Positions 25,729 through 33,665 of a stretch of DNA of 45,389 nt are shown piece by piece. Position numbers and translations under genes: made by a program. Numbering within the stretch: the stretch's first letter is position 1; each line of letters starts with the position of its first letter. Source of the stretch: DTU032 sp964346175 (lineage in GTDB: Bacteria; Bacillota; Clostridia; Saccharofermentanales; DTU023); NCBI GenBank assembly GCA_964346175.1, contig CAYFTG010000012.1:1-45389 (forward strand). Reading direction: 5' to 3'. Under the pieces are notes generated by a model. That model saw only the letters and a list, made by a program, of their open reading frames with translations. It ran no database searches and had not been told where the DNA came from.

Positions 25729-27068
25729 TCCATACTTTTACTCTAAATGGGGACAATTTAGTATACGACTCGGAAAGTGGAGCCTTGCATTTATTTGATG
25801 ACGAGGCTCTTTCCATTCTGCAACTTTATCAGGCGCGTCAAGGGCAAAGACCGGACGCTGCAAAATTAGAGGAATTTACTGATGGATCCGAGATCGCAGA
25901 TGCCATCAATCAATTGATTGCCCAATCGCAACTCTTTGCTGCACGCCCCGAAATCAGATTTGAACAACTTTATCCTGAAGAGCCCAATTTCAAAGCCATG
26001 TGCCTGAATATTTGCCACGATTGCAATATGCGCTGCACTTACTGTTTCGCGGAAACAGGCCAGTACGGATCGGAATTACGTAGTAGCATGTCTGCTGAGA
26101 CCGGAAAGAAAGCTATTGATTTCCTGATTGAAGCCTCCGGTCCGCGGCGCAATCTCGATATAGATTTCTTCGGCGGTGAACCTTTGATGAATTGGTCAGT
26201 CGTGAAAGAACTAGTCGCTTATTGCGAAGAGCAAGGTCCAGCTCACGGCAAAGATATCAGGCTTACGATCACAACAAACGCCCTTTTGTTGAACGATGAG
26301 AAAATAGCCTATATCAATGAGCATTTTAAGAACGTAGTTCTGTCCTGTGACGGCACAGCCGAGAATCACGATCATATGCGTCCTGATGCCGGTGGTAATA
26401 AGACTTATGAGCGTATTGCTAGCAATATCAAGAAATTTGTGAAATTGCGCGGTGAGCGTGAGTATTATATCCGCGGCACCTTTACACGCTATAATCTGGA
26501 TTTTGTAGATGACGTCTTGGCTCTAGCTTCCTTGGGCAAAAATGTTTCCATTGAACCTGTAGTAGCTCCACCCGAAGCCGATTATTCAATCCGTGAAGAA
26601 GACTTAGCCCAAGTGCTTGATTCTTACGAGAAGCTAGCTCAAGTTCTATCTTCAGATGAAATCGCTTCGGATATTAATTTTTTCCATTTTAATCTGCAAA
26701 CTGATAACGGTCCTTGTATCTATAAAAGGCTGAAAGGCTGCGGAGCCGGCTCTGAATATTGCGCTGTGACACCTGAGGGGGATATTTATCCTTGCCATCA
26801 ATTGGTAGGTGAAGCGGTACATCGTATCGGTCGCTTGACTGCCACCGGTTTTGAGAACGACCCTGAGCGTCAATCCGCGTTCAGCGAATACCTTATGCCC
26901 AGTCGTGAACCTTGCAATTCCTGTTGGGCACGCTATCATTGCGGTGGTGGTTGTGCTGCCAATCATTGGCACAGTCAGGGCGATCTGGATGCTGTTGACC
27001 CCATTTATTGTCAAATGCTCCAAAAGAGGCTGGAATGTGCCCTCTGGCTTTCGTACAAGCGTGGGTAG
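25725..27068 (+). CDS. scfB: SCIFF maturase, radical SAM/SPASM thioether-forming enzyme
   Basis: Uses S-adenosylmethionine and iron-sulfur clusters to crosslink the SCIFF peptide. 447 residues from a TTG at 25725 that overlaps the scfA stop; GGAGG at 25713-25717 lies seven bases upstream. The N-terminal 90 residues form the peptide-recognition (RRE-like) region. The radical SAM motif CNMRCTYC gives Cys100, Cys104 and Cys107. FFGGEPLMNW follows. The SPASM region has CGAGSEYCAVTPEGDIYPCH and CNSCWARYHCGGGC. Placement directly after tgt-yajC-scfA is the typical clostridial arrangement. Confidence 0.96.
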   Translation: MIHTFTLNGDNLVYDSESGALHLFDDEALSILQLYQARQGQRPDAAKLEEFTDGSEIADAINQLIAQSQLFAARPEIRFEQLYPEEPNFKAMCLNICHDCNMRCTYCFAETGQYGSELRSSMSAETGKKAIDFLIEASGPRRNLDIDFFGGEPLMNWSVVKELVAYCEEQGPAHGKDIRLTITTNALLLNDEKIAYINEHFKNVVLSCDGTAENHDHMRPDAGGNKTYERIASNIKKFVKLRGEREYYIRGTFTRYNLDFVDDVLALASLGKNVSIEPVVAPPEADYSIREEDLAQVLDSYEKLAQVLSSDEIASDINFFHFNLQTDNGPCIYKRLKGCGAGSEYCAVTPEGDIYPCHQLVGEAVHRIGRLTATGFENDPERQSAFSEYLMPSREPCNSCWARYHCGGGCAANHWHSQGDLDAVDPIYCQMLQKRLECALWLSYKRG

Positions 27069-27148
27069 GAGAAAGCACTCCATCTGACGAAAGATACTAA
27101 TAGAGAGTAAATTGAACGTTTTTTGCTAATTCGAAGGGGCAGGTCAGG

Positions 27149-29125
27149 ATGGGCAGAATCTCCCAAGAATCAATAGATCAGGTAATAGCCGCCAACGATA
27201 TTGTTGACTTGGTTTCTTCCTATGTAGATTTGGATAAAAAATCAAGCCACAATCTGTTTGGGCTCTGTCCTTTTCATGCGGAGAAAACTCCTTCCTTCAG
27301 CGTCACCCCGCTCAAGCAAATTTATTATTGTTTCGGTTGTCATAAGGGTGGCAATGTCATTAGTTTCGTGCAGGAAATCGAGCACCTCAATTTTCCTGAA
27401 GCTATACATTTTTTGGCTAAGCGAGCAGGCATAGAGATTGAAGAAGACGAGGACGATCGCTGGCGCCAGAAGCGCGAAGAGCAAAAACTCATTTATAACA
27501 GCTTGTTGGAAGCAGCAGGTTTTTTCCATAAGTCTTTAATCGGCGCTGGTGGTGAGTCAGCTCGTGCCTATTTGACTCGTCGCGGTATGAGCAATAAAGA
27601 GTGGCGAAAATTCGGGCTCGGTTATGCGCCCAATAAATGGGATGCCTTGTATCAATATCTGAGCTCCAAAGGCGTGTCCGACTCGGCCATGTCCAAGGCG
27701 GGATTAATCATCCGTAGTAGCAAGAATAATTGGATCGATTTTTTCCGTGACCGCGTCATCTTTCCTATTATTGATTTAAGCGGTAATGTGCTCGGTTTTG
27801 GCGGACGTGCAATGCAAGATCAAGGTGCTAAGTATATCAATACGTCAGAAACGGCAGTATTCCATAAAGGTTCCTATCTTTTCGGCTTACCCCAGGCTCT
27901 TAAAGCCAGGTCGGAGCAGTTGATCATCGTTGAAGGTTATATGGATGTCCTAGCTCTAAGCAAAGCAGGCTTTGAGAATGTAGTCGCTCCGCTGGGAACG
28001 GCTCTGACACTGCAGCAAGCACGCTTGGTTCAGCGCCACAGCAAAGAAGCTTTGCTTCTTTTCGATTCCGACAGCGCCGGAGAAAGCGCCGCCATGCGGA
28101 CTTATGAAATCTTTACGGATATCGGTGTAAAAGCCAGTTTTGTTCTCTTACCACAAGGTCAGGATCCTGATGATTATATTAAAAACAAGGGACCCGAGCG
28201 CATGGCTTCGCTGCTCGATAATTCATTAGACCGCAGTAGTTATCTCTTAGCACTGGCAGAACGCAAAGCCAAAGACCCGGAAACCGGATCCCTGCGTTTG
28301 CTTGAATATCAAGATGTGGCACTAGATATCCTCGCCGGAGAAGAGAACGGGGTATTGGCAGAACTGTATGCAGCTCAGTTGGCGAAGAAGCTCGGCACAG
28401 GCACCGACAGGATCATCCAGGAAGTGGACAGACGACGACGCCAACAAGGAGACGAGCACACGCGAGACAGGAACATTCAAAGTGAGAGCTTTAACAAGCC
28501 GCGGCAGATCAGGCCGCCGAGAGTTCAGGCCAAAAACAGCAATGATCTGAAATTGCTACGCTTGCTGGCCGAAGCCCCTATGCTGATTACACGAGGACTC
28601 GACATAATGATTGCAGACACAGGTCGAGACCCCCTGACAGAGAAAGCACTGAAGTCCTTGAATCTAGAATCTGCTGTCCGCGCTGAGGACTTTCGCGCCG
28701 GAGCTATCAGAGAGCTGGCTAAACTAGCCTTAAATGATGCTGCGACAGGGACGCTTTCGCTAGCAGCGCTCGTGGCAAGAACTCAACAACTCGAGGCCAG
28801 TCTGGACGAAAGCGATTCCAACGAAAACATCGCAATTGAAAAGCATATGATCGATGAATTTCGCGACGACCTGACACAGATCCGCGAGAGTTTGGTAGAA
28901 AATATGGCTAACTCGACACAGGATGTGAGTGCGCATTTGAGGGAGAAAAGTTACGATCAGCTGTTACGGTCAGTGCGCAGTGAACGCCTGTCTTGGAAGC
29001 GAGACCAGCAAGTAGCTCTATATAATTACTATAACGAACGACATGAAACTGACAAAGCCGAAGAGGCGAAGCGAAAAGCTAGTGTATACACACAAGCTGC
29101 CGCACTTGTCAGACATAGCAGATAA
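27149..29125 (+). CDS. dnaG: DNA primase
   Basis: Synthesises RNA primers at the replication fork. 658 residues. The N-terminal zinc site CPFHAEKTPSFSV with CFGC uses Cys40, His43, Cys61 and Cys64. The catalytic core has FRDRVIFPI, GFGGRAM and KYINTSET, and the Toprim segment has IIVEGYMDVLAL and LLFDSDSAGESAA. The charged C-terminal region (about 440-658) is the expected DnaB-interaction part and is poorly conserved. The 80 bases before it hold nothing I can identify beyond an AAGGGGCAGG ribosome site. rpoD follows closely. Confidence 0.96.
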   Translation: MGRISQESIDQVIAANDIVDLVSSYVDLDKKSSHNLFGLCPFHAEKTPSFSVTPLKQIYYCFGCHKGGNVISFVQEIEHLNFPEAIHFLAKRAGIEIEEDEDDRWRQKREEQKLIYNSLLEAAGFFHKSLIGAGGESARAYLTRRGMSNKEWRKFGLGYAPNKWDALYQYLSSKGVSDSAMSKAGLIIRSSKNNWIDFFRDRVIFPIIDLSGNVLGFGGRAMQDQGAKYINTSETAVFHKGSYLFGLPQALKARSEQLIIVEGYMDVLALSKAGFENVVAPLGTALTLQQARLVQRHSKEALLLFDSDSAGESAAMRTYEIFTDIGVKASFVLLPQGQDPDDYIKNKGPERMASLLDNSLDRSSYLLALAERKAKDPETGSLRLLEYQDVALDILAGEENGVLAELYAAQLAKKLGTGTDRIIQEVDRRRRQQGDEHTRDRNIQSESFNKPRQIRPPRVQAKNSNDLKLLRLLAEAPMLITRGLDIMIADTGRDPLTEKALKSLNLESAVRAEDFRAGAIRELAKLALNDAATGTLSLAALVARTQQLEASLDESDSNENIAIEKHMIDEFRDDLTQIRESLVENMANSTQDVSAHLREKSYDQLLRSVRSERLSWKRDQQVALYNYYNERHETDKAEEAKRKASVYTQAAALVRHSR

Positions 29126-29141
29126 AGCAGGAGTATCAATT

Positions 29142-30686
29142 ATGGCTAAGAAAGAAAATAGTGAAGAAATTCAAAAAGTAGACATCTTGTCGGATTTGTC
29201 TGCGCTCATTCTTTCAGTAAATGCAGACCTGAAGTTTGACGATGAAGACCGCGGCAAAACAACTGCAGCTAAAAAAGTAAAGATAAATAAAAAGCTGAAG
29301 ACTGTCACACTTGATGTGCACTCGCCGGATGAAAAAGATGAAGAAGAACTTGGCAAAGGTGGCTTACTTTTGACGCCTAGTGTCGTAACGAGCCGACCGG
29401 TCAAGGTGTCCGCTGCGAAGAAAGAAGATGTGATTATTCAAGAGCCGGATGATGATGAGCTGGACTTGGATGAAGATATCGACGCAGTAATCGACTTGAG
29501 CGATGAGGATGAAGAGGTTGTCGACGCAGATCTCTTTGCGGACAGCGGAGACGACGACATCGGTGAAATCGTTGACGAAGAAAAATTCATTGAAAGTATC
29601 GGTCACGATTTCGATTTTAATGTTGAACTCTTATTGCCCCTGATTTCCCGCGGCTATGATAACGACAATGAATTGAAGCAAGAAGAAGTTCTCGATTATC
29701 TTGAAAAAATACAGCTGGACGAAGATTTGCTGGACGATGTTATCAGCATCTTAATTCGTGCCGGCATTGAAGTTATTGACGAAGAAGAAATGGTCCGCGA
29801 GATGCATGAGCGTGAGCGGGACAAGAACAAGATGGCTGAAGCATTTAATGACGCCATGTTGGTCGACGACCCTGTACGTATGTATCTGAAAGAAATTGGC
29901 CAGGTAGAACTGCTCACAGCCGATGAGGAAAAAGACCTTGGTGCCAGAATGGAAGCAGGTGACTGGGAAGCCAAGCAGCACCTCACTGAAGCTAACCTGA
30001 GACTGGTAGTAAGTATTGCCAAACGCTACACAGGACGTGGCATGCACTTCCTCGACCTAATCCAGGAAGGAAACCTCGGCCTGATTAAAGCAGTCGACAA
30101 ATTCGATTATAAAAAGGGTTTCAAATTCAGCACTTACGCCACGTGGTGGATTCGCCAGGCCATCACTCGTGCCATCGCGGATCAGGCCAGAACCATCCGC
30201 ATTCCTGTACATATGATTGAGACCATCAACAAGCTGGTCCGGATCCAACGTCAGTTGGTGCAGGAGCTCGGCCGTGAACCGGAAGTAGACGAGTTAGCTG
30301 CTGAGATGGAACTGACACCCGAGAAAATTCGCGAAATCATGAAGATATCGCAGTCACCCGTTTCTCTGGAAAAACCCATTGGTGAAGAAGAAGACAGCCA
30401 ATTGGGAGACTTTATTCCTGATGAAGACGCACCCTCGCCCGATGAGCAGGCAGCTAACACGCTCTTGAAAGAGGAGTTGTTAAATGTATTATCCGAACTG
30501 TCTCCGCGCGAAGAAGAAGTGCTCAAACTGCGCTTTGGTCTGAAAGACGGGCGCACGAGAACCTTGGAAGAAGTGGGCAAGGTCTTCGATGTCACCCGCG
30601 AGCGCATCCGCCAAATAGAGGCGAAAGCTCTGCGTAAGATTCGTCACCCATCTCGCAGTAAGCGTCTGAAGGATTATGTCGACTAA
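29142..30686 (+). CDS. rpoD: Primary sigma factor RpoD/SigA with long acidic N-terminal extension
   Basis: Housekeeping sigma-70 factor, 514 residues, against about 370 in most Bacillota. The start at ATG 29142 has AGGAG at 29129-29133; the frame is open further upstream, but only over the dnaG end. Residues 1 to about 150 form an extension: a lysine-rich first half followed by a strongly acidic part (EPDDDELDLDEDIDAV and similar). Region 1.1-like sequence follows at about 150-215, then DPVRMYLKEIG (1.2), region 2 with TYATWWIRQAITRAIADQAR, region 3, and region 4 with TLEEVGKVFDVTRERIRQIE. The gene overlaps trmK by 11 bases. Confidence 0.96.
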   Translation: MAKKENSEEIQKVDILSDLSALILSVNADLKFDDEDRGKTTAAKKVKINKKLKTVTLDVHSPDEKDEEELGKGGLLLTPSVVTSRPVKVSAAKKEDVIIQEPDDDELDLDEDIDAVIDLSDEDEEVVDADLFADSGDDDIGEIVDEEKFIESIGHDFDFNVELLLPLISRGYDNDNELKQEEVLDYLEKIQLDEDLLDDVISILIRAGIEVIDEEEMVREMHERERDKNKMAEAFNDAMLVDDPVRMYLKEIGQVELLTADEEKDLGARMEAGDWEAKQHLTEANLRLVVSIAKRYTGRGMHFLDLIQEGNLGLIKAVDKFDYKKGFKFSTYATWWIRQAITRAIADQARTIRIPVHMIETINKLVRIQRQLVQELGREPEVDELAAEMELTPEKIREIMKISQSPVSLEKPIGEEEDSQLGDFIPDEDAPSPDEQAANTLLKEELLNVLSELSPREEEVLKLRFGLKDGRTRTLEEVGKVFDVTRERIRQIEAKALRKIRHPSRSKRLKDYVD

Positions 30687-31437
30687 GTTTAAGTCGCAAG
30701 AAAGTAGTCGAGCCTTTTCGCTCAAAGTCAGTCAGCGCCTTCAAGCGTTAGCTGACTTTGTGCCCTCTGGGACTAAGCGTCTACTTGATGTAGGCTGCGA
30801 CCATGCCAGCGTGCCGTTAGAATTGCTGGCACAAGCTAGCGTCAATGAAGTCTTACTTCTTGATATAAACGCAGGGCCTCTAGAGCGTGCCCGGGAACGC
30901 AGTCAAACTCTGTTTCCTGGAGGCTCAGAAAAAATTAATTTTCTGCAAACTGATGGTTTAGAAGGTGTTGATTGTCGCCCCGACGACATAGTGCTTATCA
31001 GCGGCATGGGTGGAGAAGCCATAGCCCGGATATTAGAGAATGCTTATGGCGGAACATCTTGTCGCCCGGCCAGAATGATTTTGCAGCCGCAAACAAAACA
31101 GTATGAATTGCGGTCAAGCCTGCAAAAGCTCTCACTTAGCCTTGGTCACGAATGTTTGGTGTGGGATTCCGAACGCTTTTACACCATAATCGTATGTGAT
31201 AATACTAATGATGAACCTCCTAGTTACAGTCAGCTCGAACTTTATGTCGGTCCTCAATTGATTCTCGCGGTGCAAGAGAGCTTACATCGACCGGAGATTA
31301 GTGAAGAGGATGAGCTAGTTCTTGACTGGGCTGCTAGGCTGAAACAACGCCTTGAACTTGAGGGAAGGGGAGACGTCTGGCGGGCTCGACTGGCGGTGGA
31401 ATGGACTGAATTATTAGAAAGAGGGTATGATGACTAG
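30676..31437 (+). CDS. trmK: tRNA (adenine-22-N1)-methyltransferase
   Basis: Rossmann-fold SAM-dependent methyltransferase that modifies A22 of certain tRNAs. 253 residues. LLDVGCDHASVPLELL is the SAM-binding motif I, and VLISGMGGEAIARIL with LILQPQTKQYELR-type sequence is typical of TrmK (here MILQPQTKQYELRS). It starts inside the end of rpoD, and its own end overlaps the Nif3-like gene. This rpoD-trmK-nif3 order is widely conserved in Bacillota. Confidence 0.93.
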   Translation: MSTKFKSQESSRAFSLKVSQRLQALADFVPSGTKRLLDVGCDHASVPLELLAQASVNEVLLLDINAGPLERARERSQTLFPGGSEKINFLQTDGLEGVDCRPDDIVLISGMGGEAIARILENAYGGTSCRPARMILQPQTKQYELRSSLQKLSLSLGHECLVWDSERFYTIIVCDNTNDEPPSYSQLELYVGPQLILAVQESLHRPEISEEDELVLDWAARLKQRLELEGRGDVWRARLAVEWTELLERGYDD

Positions 31438-32221
31438 CACTTTGGATATAATAAAAGTAATTGAAGCATACGCACCGCTAGATTTGGCGGAAGAATGGGA
31501 TCATCCCGGCTTGGCCTTTGGCTCTTATGAGGCTGAGATCAAACGGGTTTTTCTGGCCTTAGATTTGAAACCGGAAATAGTAGAAGAAGCAATAAAAGGC
31601 CAGGTCGATTTGCTGCTTTTACATCATCCCCCGCTTTTTAATGCTATTCATGAAATGACTGATGCGACACCGGAAGGGAAGATGCAGCTGGATTTGATTC
31701 GCAATAACGTTTCAGTTTATAGCGCTCATACTAATTTGGATCGCTGTCTTGACGGAACTGCTGCTGCGTTAACGCTGAGCTTAGATCTAGATGTAGATGA
31801 AGTAGGCTATCAGATTTTACAGCCACTTGAGGGGCGACCTGATTTTGGTTACGGTTTATATGCTAATTTGAAAGAGCCGCAATCTTTCTTGGAATTTGCG
31901 GAATTGATTGCACAGCGACTGGAGATCCCTGCTTGTCAACGCTTCACTTCGACTCATAGGCAAGTGAGTCTAATTTCATTTTTTCCGGGCAGCTTCGATG
32001 AGAGCTGCATGGAGCGACTCGTAGAGATCAAAGCAGATGTGTTGATTACTGGTGAAATTAAGCACCACGTGGCTTTGATGTTGGAAGCACGTGGAGTTAA
32101 TGTCTTAGCAGTAGGACATGATGTGTCAGAGCGAGATGTTATGCTCCTTTTGGGCGCACATCTGCATACTGTGTTTCCCGACTTGAGGATTGAAGTTGAT
32201 GCCGGAATAGACTATAATTGA
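31427..32221 (+). CDS. Nif3-like dinuclear metal protein, short form
   Basis: Nif3/YqfO/YbgI-family protein; its physiological role is unsettled. 264 residues, i.e. without the PII-like insertion of the roughly 370-residue Bacillus YqfO. Metal-binding landmarks are LLLHHPPLFN and SAHTNLD near the N-terminal half, and GEIKHH with VGHDVSE near the C-terminus. The ATG at 31427 follows AGAGGG; a second ATG at 31430 is also possible. It ends seven bases before the RNase P RNA. Confidence 0.93.
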   Translation: MMTSTLDIIKVIEAYAPLDLAEEWDHPGLAFGSYEAEIKRVFLALDLKPEIVEEAIKGQVDLLLLHHPPLFNAIHEMTDATPEGKMQLDLIRNNVSVYSAHTNLDRCLDGTAAALTLSLDLDVDEVGYQILQPLEGRPDFGYGLYANLKEPQSFLEFAELIAQRLEIPACQRFTSTHRQVSLISFFPGSFDESCMERLVEIKADVLITGEIKHHVALMLEARGVNVLAVGHDVSERDVMLLLGAHLHTVFPDLRIEVDAGIDYN

Positions 32222-32227
32222 CTATTC

Positions 32228-32568
32228 GATGAGTAAGTTGAGCGACCGCGGCGACAAGTCGAAAGACTGTCGGTGAGGAAAGTCCGGGCTCCATAGGGCA
32301 AGGATGCCGGGTAACGCCCGGTGAAGGCGACTTTAAGGAAAGTGCAACAGAAAAATACCGCCGAATTATTCGGTAAGGGTGGAATGGTGAGGTAAGAGCT
32401 CACCGGCAGGTTGGAGACAGCCTGGCCCTGCAAACCCCATCCGGAGCAACACCGTGGAGGAATAACTGTAGCCCGCAGGTTCCGAGGAGGTGGCTTGAAT
32501 TGATCGGCAACGATCAGTCTAGACAGATGGTTGTTCACGACAGAATCCGGCTTACAGACTTACTCATC
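32228..32568 (+). ncRNA. rnpB: RNase P RNA (bacterial type A)
   Basis: Catalytic RNA that trims the 5' ends of tRNA precursors. The ends pair over 11 bases (GATGAGTAAGT at 32228-32238 with ACTTACTCATC at 32558-32568, helix P1). Universally conserved elements are visible: GAGGAAAGTCCGGGCTCC at about 32275, ACAGAAAAATACCGCC at about 32347, GGTAAGAGCTCACCG at about 32391, GAGCAACACC near 32443, and ACGACAGAATCCGGCTTA near the 3' end. Length is about 341. The P12-P14 region and the 3' portion fit type A rather than the Bacillus type B layout. On the opposite strand any open frames here are chance. Confidence 0.96.
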
Positions 32569-32576
32569 ATTTTTTT
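32558..32576 (+). terminator. Probable 3' terminator of rnpB
   Basis: The 3' strand of the P1 helix is followed directly by seven T (32570-32576). Because P1 pairs with the far 5' end, this is a T-run after a long-range stem rather than a classical local hairpin. Confidence 0.45.
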
Positions 32577-32629
32577 CTCTACCATTTAACTGCGTATGTT
32601 ACCGAATATAGCTGAATACTATTACAGGC

Positions 32630-32658
32630 GTGACAAGCTAAATTTTTGCTTGTATACT
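32630..32658 (+). promoter_or_regulatory. Sigma-70 type promoter for the ytxH-like gene
   Basis: GTGACA (32630-32635) and TATACT (32653-32658) are separated by 17 bases. The ytxH-like ATG lies about 58 bases downstream with AAAGGAG in between. This separates the gene from rnpB transcription. Confidence 0.68.
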
Positions 32659-32716
32659 ATAAACTCAAAAGATAATAAACGAAATAACTTAGATTCGTTT
32701 GAAAGGAGCACTTAAA

Positions 32717-33034
32717 ATGGTTGAGAACATATTAGACTTTTTGGGAGTTGAAAGTAAGTCAAAGGCTCGCAACAAATCCTTCTTTTGCTTTTTGGGCGGT
32801 ATCGCCTTAGGAGCTGCTGCAGGTTTACTCTTTGCACCGCAATCCGGTCATGAGACTCGCGAGCAGATTAAAGAAACAGCAGTTGTCGGCGCTGATAAGA
32901 CCAAGGAACTCTCGAAGAAAGCTGCTAAAGAAGTAAAAGACAAATACGAAGAGATTAAGCAGAAAATCAAGAAGGCAGAAGACATCATCGAAGAGAACGT
33001 TGAGGATACAGTAGAGGAACTAGAAGAAGTTTAA
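32717..33034 (+). CDS. YtxH domain membrane protein
   Basis: 105-residue small envelope protein of unknown biochemical function; family members are often stress-related in Bacillota. One glycine/alanine-rich membrane helix at about residues 23-41 (FLGGIALGAAAGLLFAPQSG) is followed by a long charged helix, probably coiled coil, rich in Lys and Glu. The ATG at 32717 has AAAGGAG (32702-32708); an upstream TTG in frame would cover that site. The next gene is a DUF948-like protein, the usual neighbour of YtxH. Confidence 0.88.
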   Translation: MVENILDFLGVESKSKARNKSFFCFLGGIALGAAAGLLFAPQSGHETREQIKETAVVGADKTKELSKKAAKEVKDKYEEIKQKIKKAEDIIEENVEDTVEELEEV

Positions 33035-33083
33035 TAAATAAGCAAATTCTAAAGTCCTCCAAGTGGTAGAAAGGAATTAATCA

Positions 33084-33539
33084 ATGCAATTTCTACTTGT
33101 TGAATACGTAATGACTCCGAACGATATTATGGGTATTGTTCTAGGCGTTCTCGGTGCAATCGCAATCATTTTACTGGCCGTATTCTTAATCTATCTGATT
33201 AAGACGATGAAGGGAATCAGTAAAATCGTTGATGATGTGAGTGAGCCTGTTACTGAAGTAGTGGAAGCTTTGCCCGGTTTGATTGACCCTGTTCAGACTT
33301 TGGTAGATGGCATGTCTGAATCTGTGCCGGCGATTCTTGATGACGTCAGTCACCTTACCGGCGAGGTAAGTGGGGCGGTAGACTCTGTAAAAGGATTTAT
33401 TCAGAATCGTGGTCGTCGCAGCGCTGCACGTCAATCGGATAACATGAGTACGCAGGCTGCAAAGATTGCAGGGTTTGTCTCAGGCATAATTGCGGCAATC
33501 AGACAAAGTAAGTCCAAGAAGAAAAAGAAAAAAAAGTAA
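33084..33539 (+). CDS. DUF948/YtxG-like membrane protein with poly-lysine end
   Basis: 151 residues with one membrane helix at about 17-41, then an amphipathic region with repeated hydrophobic heptads (VDDVSEPVTEVVEALPGLID and similar), as in DUF948/YtxG proteins, which commonly sit beside YtxH. The product ends in seven consecutive lysines encoded by an A-rich run that includes eight A (33528-33535). An internal ATG at 33111 is an alternative start; the first ATG has GAAAGGAA upstream. Function is unknown; a structural membrane partner of the YtxH protein is likely. Confidence 0.78.
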   Translation: MQFLLVEYVMTPNDIMGIVLGVLGAIAIILLAVFLIYLIKTMKGISKIVDDVSEPVTEVVEALPGLIDPVQTLVDGMSESVPAILDDVSHLTGEVSGAVDSVKGFIQNRGRRSAARQSDNMSTQAAKIAGFVSGIIAAIRQSKSKKKKKKK

Positions 33540-33562
33540 CATAGTTTTAATCTTAGATGCAG

Positions 33563-33599
33563 GCAGGCGGCACTTTTTCGTGAAAAGTCCGCCTGCTTT
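33563..33599 (+). terminator. Intrinsic terminator after the ytxH/ytxG-like pair
   Basis: GCAGGCGG (33563-33570) pairs with CCGCCTGC (33589-33596), extended by ACTTTT/AAAAGT after a bulged C. Only three T follow, then a T-rich stretch, so strength is uncertain. It lies 24 bases after the stop. Confidence 0.6.
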
Positions 33600-33665
33600 A
33601 TGTTTATAATGTTTTTGAGCATATTTATTTGATATTATCTATTATCAAAGTATGGAGGAGATGTG

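Noticed and set aside
25573..27068. SCIFF peptide and radical SAM enzyme as a previously undescribed system
   Set aside because: Core sequence, enzyme and neighbourhood match the known SCIFF ranthipeptide family; only the tail and the context are unusual.
32212..32538. Minus-strand open frame of about 108 codons
   Set aside because: It lies over RNase P RNA, whose conserved elements explain the sequence.
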